From assembly GCF_015521605.1 (NCBI RefSeq), contig NZ_WANV01000033.1, forward strand, positions 1 through 64,000: a DNA stretch of 64,000 bases, read 5' to 3'. Every line of letters begins with the position of its first letter. The first letter of the stretch is position 1. Under the pieces are notes generated by a model that was not told the DNA's origin, did not search any database, and saw only the letters and a list, made by a program, of their open reading frames with translations. Made by a program: the position numbers and the translations under genes. Origin of the DNA: Thermococcus sp. Lineage in GTDB: Archaea > Methanobacteriota_B > Thermococci > Thermococcales > Thermococcaceae. This document shows, piece by piece, positions 56,660-64,000 of this stretch.

Positions 56660-58438
56660 ATGAGGAAACTGGCACTCTTCCTGCTCATCTTCATGCTGGT
56701 TTTTGGCTATGGTACCGTTGCCGCCAGGGGGCCGGACTACCTGACGGCAGGTTCTGACGATTACGGGACTTACATTTACTTCAACTCCTTTTTGAGCGAG
56801 TTTAACCTTCTCTTCTCTGGGATTATTGGCGGAGAGAACGGCACGGTTGAAACTGCTGCGGAACTGTACTCCCAGCTGAACGCCACCTACGAGACCCTCA
56901 TAACCTACTCGGCCACCGGAATCGGCCAGAGCGCCCTTGATGTTGCCCCCTACTTCGTCCAGATGGGTTCGTGTGCCGTTGAGATGGCCTCCGGGAACGG
57001 GCTCTTCAGAGAGTCTTTTTCGGAGGGCGACTACCCCGGTGCAAGGAGGGCGCTGATAAGGATGAAGCTGGGCCTGAGGGAGTGCCGTTCTGCCCTCGAT
57101 TCGATCTCCTCCGCAACCCTCACCGGGCCAAACGGAACCCGGCTGGCGTTTGACGTGGGAGAGTTGCGCGCTAGGCTGGGGGAGCTTGATCTCCTGATTG
57201 GGAGGTATGAACGGCTTCTGGATCAGGTCCAGGTTCCCGAAAACTTTACACTCTCCGTCTCCAATCCTGCCCCCTACGCCTACGAAAACGTGACCTTCTA
57301 CGGCTTCACCCTTGGCCTCAAGGACGTGCGGATCCTAATAAACGGCACGGCCTACAGGGCCAACGTCACCAACGGAATGTTCCACCTTGAGGTTTCCTTC
57401 GAGAGGCCTGGAGTTTACCATGCCACGGCACTCGGCCTCAACGGGACCCGGGAGGTCTTTTCAAACACCGTGAACGTGTCCGTTGGGAAGGTTCCCACGA
57501 AGATACTGGCCAGCGAGAGCGTTTCGCAGGGCGTTACCATCGAGGGCTACCTCCTGGACTACTTCGGCGATGGCGTCCCCTGGAGGAGGATACTGCTCAA
57601 TGTTGGCAACGAGACGTACTACGGGATAACCGACGAAAACGGGAGCTTCCGGTTCTTTGTGGGAAACGTCTCAGAGGAGATGAACGCGACTGTGGTCTTT
57701 CCCGGCGATGGGATAAGGATGGAGAGCTCCCTCGTGCTGACCCTCTTCCCCGCCAAGGACAGGCCTCTGATAAGGCTGTTCCGGGAGGGAACCCGGGTCA
57801 GGGCTGGCGAGGACGTCCCGATAAGGGGAACCGTCTACGGGGACTATGAACTGCCCCTGACGATCTATGTGGACGGCAGGCCATATTCGAGCCTCAGGGC
57901 CAATGGGAACTTTACGTTCACCGTCAGGCTCTCCCCGGGGAGGCACGAGGTGTACGCCTACTTCAGCGGGAGCGATGAGCTGGCTCCGGCGGCCTCAAAC
58001 GTCCTCGTTCTTGAGGCGGTTCCAATAGACTACACCCGGAGATTTTTGCTCTTCGTTCTATTCCTCATTATCGCGTTTGCGGGCTACAGGCTCATGACCA
58101 AGAGGAAACCCGCGGGGAGGGAACCCGGAGAGGCTCTGGCAGGAGCCCTCAGACCCGGGGAGGGGGTGTCCATCCAGGGGAAGCCCGACCTGAGAAGGGC
58201 CTACAGGGTCGTGTACGGTCTGCTGAAGAGGATCTACGGTCTCCCGAAGTCCACGACCCCCAGGGAGCTCCTCTCTCTCCTGAATTCCGAGCCCTTTGCG
58301 GACAGCCTCGCCGCCTTAACGCGGCTCCACGAGAGGTACGTCTACGGGAGGAAGAGGCCGGGCGCGAGGGACGTACTGAAGGCCATCAAACACGCCTCCC
58401 TGGTGATCGTAGGGGTTTTCGTGAGGGATGAGCTATGA
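56660..58438 (+). CDS. Exported/membrane protein with C-terminal DUF4129-like domain
   Basis: A 592-residue protein with a signal peptide (LALFLLIFMLVFGYGTVAA), a helical outer part, Ig-like beta-domains rich in N-glycosylation sites (from about residue 195: FTLSVSNPAPYAYENVTFYG; later VPIRGTVYGDYELPLTIYVDG), a membrane helix (FLLFVLFLIIAFAGYRL) and a cytosolic tail of about 110 residues resembling DUF4129 (YRVVYGLLKRIYGLPKSTTPRELL). Such proteins accompany MoxR/DUF58 sets. No clear ribosome site; a CTTAAAAG box about 30 bases upstream fits a near-leaderless start at ATG 56660. Confidence 0.78.
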   Translation: MRKLALFLLIFMLVFGYGTVAARGPDYLTAGSDDYGTYIYFNSFLSEFNLLFSGIIGGENGTVETAAELYSQLNATYETLITYSATGIGQSALDVAPYFVQMGSCAVEMASGNGLFRESFSEGDYPGARRALIRMKLGLRECRSALDSISSATLTGPNGTRLAFDVGELRARLGELDLLIGRYERLLDQVQVPENFTLSVSNPAPYAYENVTFYGFTLGLKDVRILINGTAYRANVTNGMFHLEVSFERPGVYHATALGLNGTREVFSNTVNVSVGKVPTKILASESVSQGVTIEGYLLDYFGDGVPWRRILLNVGNETYYGITDENGSFRFFVGNVSEEMNATVVFPGDGIRMESSLVLTLFPAKDRPLIRLFREGTRVRAGEDVPIRGTVYGDYELPLTIYVDGRPYSSLRANGNFTFTVRLSPGRHEVYAYFSGSDELAPAASNVLVLEAVPIDYTRRFLLFVLFLIIAFAGYRLMTKRKPAGREPGEALAGALRPGEGVSIQGKPDLRRAYRVVYGLLKRIYGLPKSTTPRELLSLLNSEPFADSLAALTRLHERYVYGRKRPGARDVLKAIKHASLVIVGVFVRDEL

Positions 58439-59457
58439 ACAGGGTGTTTTACGGCGTGCTCCTCATAGTGGGCATCGGCCTCATAATAATGCCCCTCTCG
58501 GTTCCGGTCTTCAAGAGCGACGCCCCGTACAGCGTGCTCAACACGAAATGGAACGGCATCTCTGGCTTTGGGAAGCTCCTCTACACGAGCGGAGAGATAA
58601 CCCCCCTCCTCGCCCCCTACGACTCAGTGGGGCTTGGGGAGCTGGAAGGGACGCTCGTTGTTGTGGGGCCGGACGTCGACTTCTCGGAGGGGGAAATTGA
58701 GGAGCTTAAGAGGTTTCTGGAGAAGGGGAACACCCTCCTCCTTGCGGACGACTTCGGTACCGGCAACCAGATTCTTGCCGGCCTTGGGCTGGACGTCAGG
58801 TTATCAAGGAAGCCCATCCTGAGCCTCACATACTCCAAAAACGCCGATTTTCCGGTGACTATGGACGTAAGGGACCCGGAGCTTGCCAAGGGGGTCTCCC
58901 TGCTAGTTATGAGCCGGCCGGCGGCTATACTCAACGTGCAGAACGCCCTGGTTTACACCAGCAACGCCTCGATGCTCGACGGGACTTACGGTGCTTTCCC
59001 GGTCGTTGCAAGGATTCCCTACGGGAAGGGGATGATAATCCTCGTCTCCGACCCGGACATCTTCACGAACTCGCTCTACAGGGAGAACGAGCCCTTCCTG
59101 AAGAACCTTGTGGAGGGCCTCCCGAAGAAGACCTTCTACATCGATGAGGCCCACCACGCCGACTTCAACCCCTACTCCTCAGGAAGCGTCGTCATAAGGA
59201 GGACGGTCAACAGGGAGCTGGTGTTCTACTACGTGCTCTTCGTGGCGTTCATAGCTTTCATCTTTGAGAGCGGCGTTGCTGGGAGAATACTCGCGTGGCT
59301 CGCCTCCCTGGTGGCGAGACTCTTCGGGGAGGAGGGGCCTGACCAGGAAGAACTCATCCGGAGGCTTGAGGAGAAGGGCCTTGATGGGGATAAGTTAAAA
59401 ACCATACTCGAGGAAATCAGAACCGGGTCGAGGATAGGTGGTGGTTATGGACGGTAA
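58435..59457 (+). CDS. DUF4350 membrane protein
   Basis: A 340-residue protein with an N-terminal helix (VLLIVGIGLIIMPLSVPVF), a GATase/ThuA-like DUF4350 domain (LEGTLVVVGPDVDFSEGEIEELKRFL, NTLLLADDFGTG, YGKGMIILVSDPDIFTN) and a C-terminal helix (FYYVLFVAFIAFIFESG) with a charged cytosolic tail. It overlaps the preceding gene by 4 bases (ATGA) and the MoxR gene by 11. DUF4350 proteins are regular members of MoxR-DUF58 loci. Confidence 0.87.
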   Translation: MNRVFYGVLLIVGIGLIIMPLSVPVFKSDAPYSVLNTKWNGISGFGKLLYTSGEITPLLAPYDSVGLGELEGTLVVVGPDVDFSEGEIEELKRFLEKGNTLLLADDFGTGNQILAGLGLDVRLSRKPILSLTYSKNADFPVTMDVRDPELAKGVSLLVMSRPAAILNVQNALVYTSNASMLDGTYGAFPVVARIPYGKGMIILVSDPDIFTNSLYRENEPFLKNLVEGLPKKTFYIDEAHHADFNPYSSGSVVIRRTVNRELVFYYVLFVAFIAFIFESGVAGRILAWLASLVARLFGEEGPDQEELIRRLEEKGLDGDKLKTILEEIRTGSRIGGGYGR

Positions 59458-60376
59458 GGGGTTTATGCAGCGTCTTAAAAGAGAGGTCAGCAAGGCCGTT
59501 GTGGGAAAGGAGGATATAATCGAACTCCTCACCATCGCTCTCCTCTCTGAGGGTCACGTTCTCATAGAGGGAATCCCCGGGGTGGCGAAGACCACCATAG
59601 CCAAGGCCTTCGCAAGGGCCATAGGGCTGAGCTTTTCGAGGATACAGCTCACCCCCGACCTTCTTCCGGCGGATATAATAGGCGTCGTCTACTACGACCA
59701 GAAGAGCGGCGAGTGGAAGACGAAGCGGGGGCCGGTATTCGCCAACATAGTCCTCGCTGACGAAATCAACAGGGCCCAGCCGAAGACCCAGTCGGCGCTG
59801 CTTGAGGCGATGCAGGAGAGGCAGGTGACCATAGAGGGCACGACCTACGGGCTCCCCCAGCCGTTCCTGGTGATAGCCACGATGAACCCCCTTGAGCATG
59901 AGGGTGTTTACGTCCTGCCGGAGGCCCAGCTCGACAGGTTTCTGCTCAAGATCGAGATAGGCTTCCCGGACAGGGAGGAGGAGATAAGCCTCCTGAAGAG
60001 GAAGAGCCTCGGCGAGTTCTACGACGTCGAGCCCATAATAACCCACGAAGAGCTCATGGGCCTCATCGCCGACGTGAAGAGTGTCAGCGTCAGCGACGAG
60101 GTGATAGAGTACATCTACGCCCTCATCTCAAGGACGAGGAGCGATGAGAGGCTCCTGTTTGGCGCGTCCCCCAGGGCTGGCGAACATCTGCTCTACGCGG
60201 CCAGGGCCTCCGCTTTCCTTGACGGGAGGGACTACGTCATCCCGGACGATGTCAAGAAGGTCGCCCCCGCTGTCCTCGCCCACAGGCTGATGCTGAGGGC
60301 CGAGTACGAGCTGGAGGGCGTCAAAGTTAGGGACGTCATAGAGAACGTGCTCGAGGACACAGAGGTTCCGGTGTAG
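59447..60376 (+). CDS. MoxR-family AAA+ ATPase
   Basis: A 309-residue AAA+ ATPase. Walker A is IEGIPGVAKTT (MoxR-type GxPGxAKT), Walker B is IVLADEINRAQPKTQSALL, sensor 1 is VIATMNPLEHEGVYVLPEAQ with the arginine finger in LDRF, and sensor 2 is in GASPRAGEH. MoxR proteins act as chaperone-like ATPases on DUF58/VWA partners to assemble or activate surface or metal enzymes. ATG 59447 follows GGTGGTGG. The DUF58 gene follows 3 bases after its stop. Confidence 0.93.
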   Translation: MDGKGFMQRLKREVSKAVVGKEDIIELLTIALLSEGHVLIEGIPGVAKTTIAKAFARAIGLSFSRIQLTPDLLPADIIGVVYYDQKSGEWKTKRGPVFANIVLADEINRAQPKTQSALLEAMQERQVTIEGTTYGLPQPFLVIATMNPLEHEGVYVLPEAQLDRFLLKIEIGFPDREEEISLLKRKSLGEFYDVEPIITHEELMGLIADVKSVSVSDEVIEYIYALISRTRSDERLLFGASPRAGEHLLYAARASAFLDGRDYVIPDDVKKVAPAVLAHRLMLRAEYELEGVKVRDVIENVLEDTEVPV

Positions 60377-60379
60377 TCG

Positions 60380-61693
60380 ATGAAGCGCGAGGACCTCATC
60401 TTAACCCTCTCCTTTCTCCTGATCCTTGAAGGCTACCTCGGGGAGAGCACAGCCCCCGCATTACTGGGGTTTTTCTTGCTCCTCTACGTCTACGGCCTCC
60501 GCTCGGTCGTTGAGCTGAAGATCGTGGGGGAAAGGGTTCTCGAAAGCCATCAGCTTGAGGAAGGAAAGCCTGCAAAGGTCTTCGTGAGAATAATAAACGG
60601 GGGGAGCGGCGCTTCCGTGAGGCTCGCCGACCCAAACGGGGAATTCGAGGCTTCCGGCCTTGGGGAGTTCTATCTTGAGCCCGGTGGGGAATGGGAGGGC
60701 TCATACTCAATAAAACCGAATGCCCGCGGCAGATTCGTTCTCAAACCCCTTCGGGCCCTGGTTCAGGACGCGAGGGGCCTCTACTTTGAAGAGTTCCTGA
60801 TCGGTGAGAGTACTGAGGTCACGGTTTACCCCTCCGTTGAGAGCATAAGGGACGCGGCGAGGCTCGACTACAACCTCAAGCTGGCCGAGGCCTACAAAAG
60901 GGGCGTCCTCCTCGGCACCGAGAGCCTTGAGATAAAGGACCTCAGGGAGTACCAGCACGGGGACGACTTCAAGAGGATAGACTGGAAGGCCACCGCCAGG
61001 CTGGGTGAGGTCATAGTCAGGGACTTCCTGAGGGAGAGCAACGCCGACGTTTACATCTTCCTGGACAACACGAGGGAGATGCGCAAGGGCCTGAAGATGG
61101 CCAAGATAGACTACGCCTCGGTTCTCGCCCTTCAGCTGGCGGCGAGCCTCGTCAAGAGGTTCAGGGTGGGGATGGTCATCTACGACGACGAAACCGCCGA
61201 ACTCGTCAGGCCGGGCAAGGGCTCCCCACAGCTTGAGGCGATGAGGAGGAAGCTCGCCATACGCGGCAGGAGGGGCAGGATGAGCCTCAGGTTCGACTTC
61301 GAGACCGGCTTCGGTGAGAGGGCGAGGGAGTTCCTCGGCAAGGTGCTCCCGCTCAAGAAGGGGCGGAAGGGGAGCACGGGGGTCTTCGAGGGCCTTTCCA
61401 TGGTAAAGCAGAGCTCCTACATCATCTTCATAACCGACCTCAGCAACCCGAGGGAGCTCTACCGGGCGGTCGCCCTGGCCAGGAGAACCCACAGGATTCT
61501 GATACTCTCCCCCAACCCTGTCCTCTTCTACTCCGGGAAGCTCGACGAGAGAACCCTTGAGAGGCTCTACCGGGCCTACACCCAGAGGGAGGAGCTGTTA
61601 AAGAGGTTCAGCCTCCTGGCTCCGACCATCGACCTCGGGCCGAGCGACTACCTCCGCGAGCTGATGAAGGCGTCCAGCGGGTGGGGCAGATGA
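60380..61693 (+). CDS. DUF58 / VWA-like membrane protein
   Basis: A 437-residue protein. Two N-terminal membrane segments (LILTLSFLLILEGYL and APALLGFFLLLYVYGL) are followed by a beta-domain, the DUF58 signature LREYQHGDDFKRIDWKATAR (about residues 190-210) and a von Willebrand A-like domain (VYIFLDNTREMRKG, with a MIDAS-like DNT variant). It is the usual partner of MoxR ATPases. It ends in an ATGA overlap with the next gene. Confidence 0.92.
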   Translation: MKREDLILTLSFLLILEGYLGESTAPALLGFFLLLYVYGLRSVVELKIVGERVLESHQLEEGKPAKVFVRIINGGSGASVRLADPNGEFEASGLGEFYLEPGGEWEGSYSIKPNARGRFVLKPLRALVQDARGLYFEEFLIGESTEVTVYPSVESIRDAARLDYNLKLAEAYKRGVLLGTESLEIKDLREYQHGDDFKRIDWKATARLGEVIVRDFLRESNADVYIFLDNTREMRKGLKMAKIDYASVLALQLAASLVKRFRVGMVIYDDETAELVRPGKGSPQLEAMRRKLAIRGRRGRMSLRFDFETGFGERAREFLGKVLPLKKGRKGSTGVFEGLSMVKQSSYIIFITDLSNPRELYRAVALARRTHRILILSPNPVLFYSGKLDERTLERLYRAYTQREELLKRFSLLAPTIDLGPSDYLRELMKASSGWGR

Positions 61694-62238
61694 TCGGCGT
61701 TATCTCGGTCGTCATAGCGGGCATCATCACGGGAAACCACGTCCTCCTCCTCGCGCCGGTAGTGTACCTCGCGGGCCTGAGGAGCAGGGACGTGGGGCTG
61801 GTTGCCTATCTGATCTTCGCCCTCTACGCCGGGGGCAGGCTTCCACCCACCGACCTGTACACCTACGACGGCCTTGTGACGTCTCTGGTCTTCTCGGGCT
61901 CCATGGTGCTTCTCTTGGATGATTCCCTGAGGGGAAAGACCAAGCCCGGGAGACTTGAGCTACTGGTGCTGCCCCTCATGCTCCTCGGAGTCCTCGTCCC
62001 CGAGGCCTTCATAGCGGGGGTGGTGTTCTACTTTGCCCGGGGGTTCAGGGTCGATGTCAGGGTGGCGGCCATCCTTGTGACAGCGTCGGCGATTTTCTTC
62101 CTTCTCAGGAACTACCTGGGCGGCCTGGGATCCGCCCCAGACCAGGTCGCCGTGCTCGCGGGCTTCTCAATGTTTTTGGCCGTGCTGACTATGCTCAGGG
62201 GAAATCTTAAAAAGGTGGACTCCTTTAGGTGGAAATGA
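61690..62238 (+). CDS. Membrane protein closing the MoxR operon
   Basis: A 182-residue protein with about seven hydrophobic segments (MIGVISVVIAGIITGNHVLLL, VGLVAYLIFALYAGG, LVTSLVFSGSMVLLL, LLVLPLMLLGVLVPEAFIAGVVFYFA and others). It starts in the ATGA of the DUF58 stop, after GGTGGGG. No family recognised; it is likely a membrane component of the same complex. Confidence 0.78.
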   Translation: MIGVISVVIAGIITGNHVLLLAPVVYLAGLRSRDVGLVAYLIFALYAGGRLPPTDLYTYDGLVTSLVFSGSMVLLLDDSLRGKTKPGRLELLVLPLMLLGVLVPEAFIAGVVFYFARGFRVDVRVAAILVTASAIFFLLRNYLGGLGSAPDQVAVLAGFSMFLAVLTMLRGNLKKVDSFRWK

Positions 62239-62308
62239 ATTGGGAGTCCTCTGCCCATACTCGTGATGCTGTGCATCGAAATTATAACGGACTGTAACGG
62301 TGACTTCG

Positions 62309-63181
62309 ATGAGAACCCTGATAATCATCCCCGCCTACAACGAGGAACTGACTATCGGGTCAGTCGTGGCCCTGGCCAGGAAGTACGGTGATGTTTTGGT
62401 AGTTGACGATGGAAGCAGTGATAGAACGTCCGAAATAGCCCAGAAGGCCGGGGCGGTTCTTATACGGCACGATTCCAACAGGGGAAAGGGCGCTGCTCTG
62501 GGCACGGGATTCGAGTATGCCCTCAGCAAAAACTATGATGTGGTCGTCACCATGGATGGGGACGGCCAGCACAATCCTGATGAGATACCCTTAATTTTGG
62601 AACCCATTGTCAGGGGAGAGGCCGACCTCGTGATAGGGTCGAGGTACCTTAACGGGAGCAGAAAGAAGATACCGCTGTACCGGCGCATCGGTCTCTGGGT
62701 TCTTAACAAAGGAACCCAGATGGCGGCGGAGGTCAATGTTGATTCTCAGAGCGGATTCCGGGCCATTACCCGCCGGGCGTTAAGGACCCTGAACCTTAAC
62801 AGCACCGACTACTCGATAGAGACCGACATGGTTGTAAAGGCAAGGGACGCTGGGATACGGATCGCTGAAGTCCCCATAAACGTCCGCTACGATGTCCCCA
62901 AAAGGCACAAGAAGAACCCCTTATCCCATGGGCTCGGTGTCCTGGCGAGCATCGTGGGGCTGATAGGGTACAGGCGGCCCCTGCTGCTCTTCAGTCTTTT
63001 AAGCCTCATTTCCTTCGTGGTTGCAGGCGTTCTGGCCTACTGGGCGCTGGAGCCGTACTACGCAGGCGGAAACGTCTATCTCACCCAGGCCATCGGCGCC
63101 GGAATTTTCACGATAATTGGGATACAACTGTTCATCGGCGGTCTTATGCTTAATGTGCTGGCAAAGATGGTGAGGGAGTGA
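62309..63181 (+). CDS. GT2 glycosyltransferase, dolichol-phosphate-sugar synthase type
   Basis: A 290-residue GT-A enzyme. The opening TLIIIPAYNEELTIGSVVAL, the DDGSSDRTSEIA loop, the metal motif MDGDGQHNPDEIP (DxD type) and the DLVIGSRYLNGSRKK segment match DPM1/AglJ-like transferases that load a sugar onto dolichyl phosphate. Two C-terminal membrane helices follow (LLLFSLLSLISFVVAGVLAYWAL and AIGAGIFTIIGIQLFIGGLML). It is the probable start of a glycan or lipid-linked oligosaccharide cluster. ATG 62309 follows GGTGAC. Confidence 0.88.
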   Translation: MRTLIIIPAYNEELTIGSVVALARKYGDVLVVDDGSSDRTSEIAQKAGAVLIRHDSNRGKGAALGTGFEYALSKNYDVVVTMDGDGQHNPDEIPLILEPIVRGEADLVIGSRYLNGSRKKIPLYRRIGLWVLNKGTQMAAEVNVDSQSGFRAITRRALRTLNLNSTDYSIETDMVVKARDAGIRIAEVPINVRYDVPKRHKKNPLSHGLGVLASIVGLIGYRRPLLLFSLLSLISFVVAGVLAYWALEPYYAGGNVYLTQAIGAGIFTIIGIQLFIGGLMLNVLAKMVRE

Positions 63182-63184
63182 GAT

Positions 63185-64000
63185 ATGAGTCTTTCAAATA
63201 AGGCGAGCGTAATTATAGTCACGTACAACCACAAAAAATACATGACGGACTGTTTAACTTCCGTTCTGGGCAATGACCCGTTAGAGGTTATCGTTGTTGA
63301 CAATGGCTCCACGGATGGAACTCCTGAATTCATCGAAGAGAATTTCCCAGAGGTTAAGGTCATAAGGAGTCCAAAGAATATGGGATATGGGGGAGGGAAT
63401 AATTTGGGGGTTGTGCATGCAAGGGGAGAATATGTTGTAATTTTAAATCCGGATACTAAAGTTGGAAAAAACTGGCTTGAAGAGCTTTTAAAACCCTTGG
63501 GAAAAGAAGAAAAACTAATTACTACACCAAAGATTTTGACATATGATGGCTCTAAAATAAATACCTGTGGCAACATAGATCACTTTACTGGACTAACATT
63601 TACAAGGGGCCTAAATGAAAGTCCTGAAAAGTTTGATAGATTTGAATACTTAAGTGGTTTGTCTGGAGCTTGTTTTGCTATGAGAAGAACGGACTATCTA
63701 GAGCTTGGGGGTTTTGATGAAAACTTTTTAACATACATGGAAGATGCGGAATTTTCTTGGAGGGCTCATGCTGAGGGATTTAAGATTTTGTATGTGCCAA
63801 CTTCAATAGTATATCATGATTATGAGCTTAGAGTTCCCCCCCAAAAAATTTATCATCTTGAAAAAGGAAGGTATATAGTTTTAAGGAAGTACCTAAGCTG
63901 GAAGGAGCTTTTGCTAATGCTACCCTCATTGTTGGCAACTGAAATACTGACATGGGGCTACTCACTTTTAAATGGGGTTGAGGGGGTTAGGTTCAAGATT
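63185..64000 (+). CDS. GT2 glycosyltransferase (rhamnosyltransferase-like), cut by window end
   Basis: At least 272 residues, still open at the right edge. It begins MSLSNKASVIIVTYNHKKYM, with VIVVDNGSTDGTPEFI, the NMGYGGGNNLGV loop, ILNPDTKVG (DxD-like) and GLSGACFAMRRTDYLELGGF plus YMEDAEFSWRAHAEG, the pattern of WcaE/RfbN-like transferases. It follows the DPM-like gene by 3 bases. From about 63320 the bases become clearly AT-rich and codon use changes, which suggests transferred glycan-cluster DNA continuing to the right. Confidence 0.88.
   Translation, partial: MSLSNKASVIIVTYNHKKYMTDCLTSVLGNDPLEVIVVDNGSTDGTPEFIEENFPEVKVIRSPKNMGYGGGNNLGVVHARGEYVVILNPDTKVGKNWLEELLKPLGKEEKLITTPKILTYDGSKINTCGNIDHFTGLTFTRGLNESPEKFDRFEYLSGLSGACFAMRRTDYLELGGFDENFLTYMEDAEFSWRAHAEGFKILYVPTSIVYHDYELRVPPQKIYHLEKGRYIVLRKYLSWKELLLMLPSLLATEILTWGYSLLNGVEGVRFKI

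Overview
The window comes from a hyperthermophilic euryarchaeon of the order Thermococcales, most likely a Thermococcus. The basis is an archaeal PriS/PriL primase, RNase P protein Rpp2/Pop5, an archaeal class I CCA enzyme, a tungsten aldehyde oxidoreductase with its ferredoxin partner, the malE-malF-malG-amylopullulanase-malK cluster next to a TrmBL1/Tgr-type regulator, a CGP-CTERM surface anchor, an intein in the B12-dependent ribonucleotide reductase, TATA-box promoters, GGTGAT-type ribosome sites and several leaderless genes. Genes are dense, on both strands, with many 4-base overlaps. I see no rRNA, tRNA, CRISPR array or insertion sequence.

Layout. 1-1548: priS (cut by the window edge) and priL. 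1.8-6.6 kb: a KaiC/Rad55-like ATPase, an exported protein with OB-like segments translationally coupled to a TctA-type membrane protein, an rRNA m5C methyltransferase, and directly behind it a C/D box guide RNA. 6.6-11 kb (minus): an RlmF-like methyltransferase, an M20 peptidase, a PqqD-like protein and an OPT oligopeptide transporter. 11.2-14.2 kb: an MBL-fold enzyme, a small membrane protein, phosphoglucosamine mutase and UPF0146. 14.2-27.5 kb: a maltodextrin system. An ABC importer brings in the products of a surface-anchored GH57 amylopullulanase, a GH13 enzyme acts on them inside the cell, glycogen synthase stores glucan, and a TrmB-family regulator probably controls the set through TGM operators, one of which overlaps the malE TATA box.

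27.5-36.6 kb: Rpp2, a radical SAM protein, an archaeal ATPase bounded by two identical 25-bp direct repeats, IleRS, an H/ACA guide RNA whose pocket fits 23S rRNA, a DUF116 protein and an EamA transporter. 36.7-41.9 kb: ferredoxin, WOR5-like tungsten oxidoreductase, a MoaD-like protein with an odd C-terminal extension, and a GH57 enzyme with its own TGM-like operator. 41.8-45 kb: CCA transferase, an exported repeat protein and ThpR. 45.2-48.6 kb is AT-rich with accessory genes: an operon of a secreted glycine-zipper protein and a 10-12 TM membrane protein, plus a small membrane protein, on either side of a phosphoribosyltransferase.

48.6-53.9 kb: intein-containing NrdJ, a ferritin-like protein and a HAD phosphatase. 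53.9-62.2 kb: a divergent cell-surface locus with a TasA/camelysin-like fibre protein, DUF1616 and two membrane proteins on one side, and a MoxR-DUF58-DUF4350 set on the other. 62.3-64 kb: two GT2 glycosyltransferases; the second becomes AT-rich and runs off the window.

The least explained items are the repeat-bounded ATPase, the AT-rich secreted-protein operon, the exported OB-like/TctA pair and the MoaD extension. The two guide RNAs and the extra TGM site are new calls made from sequence alone.
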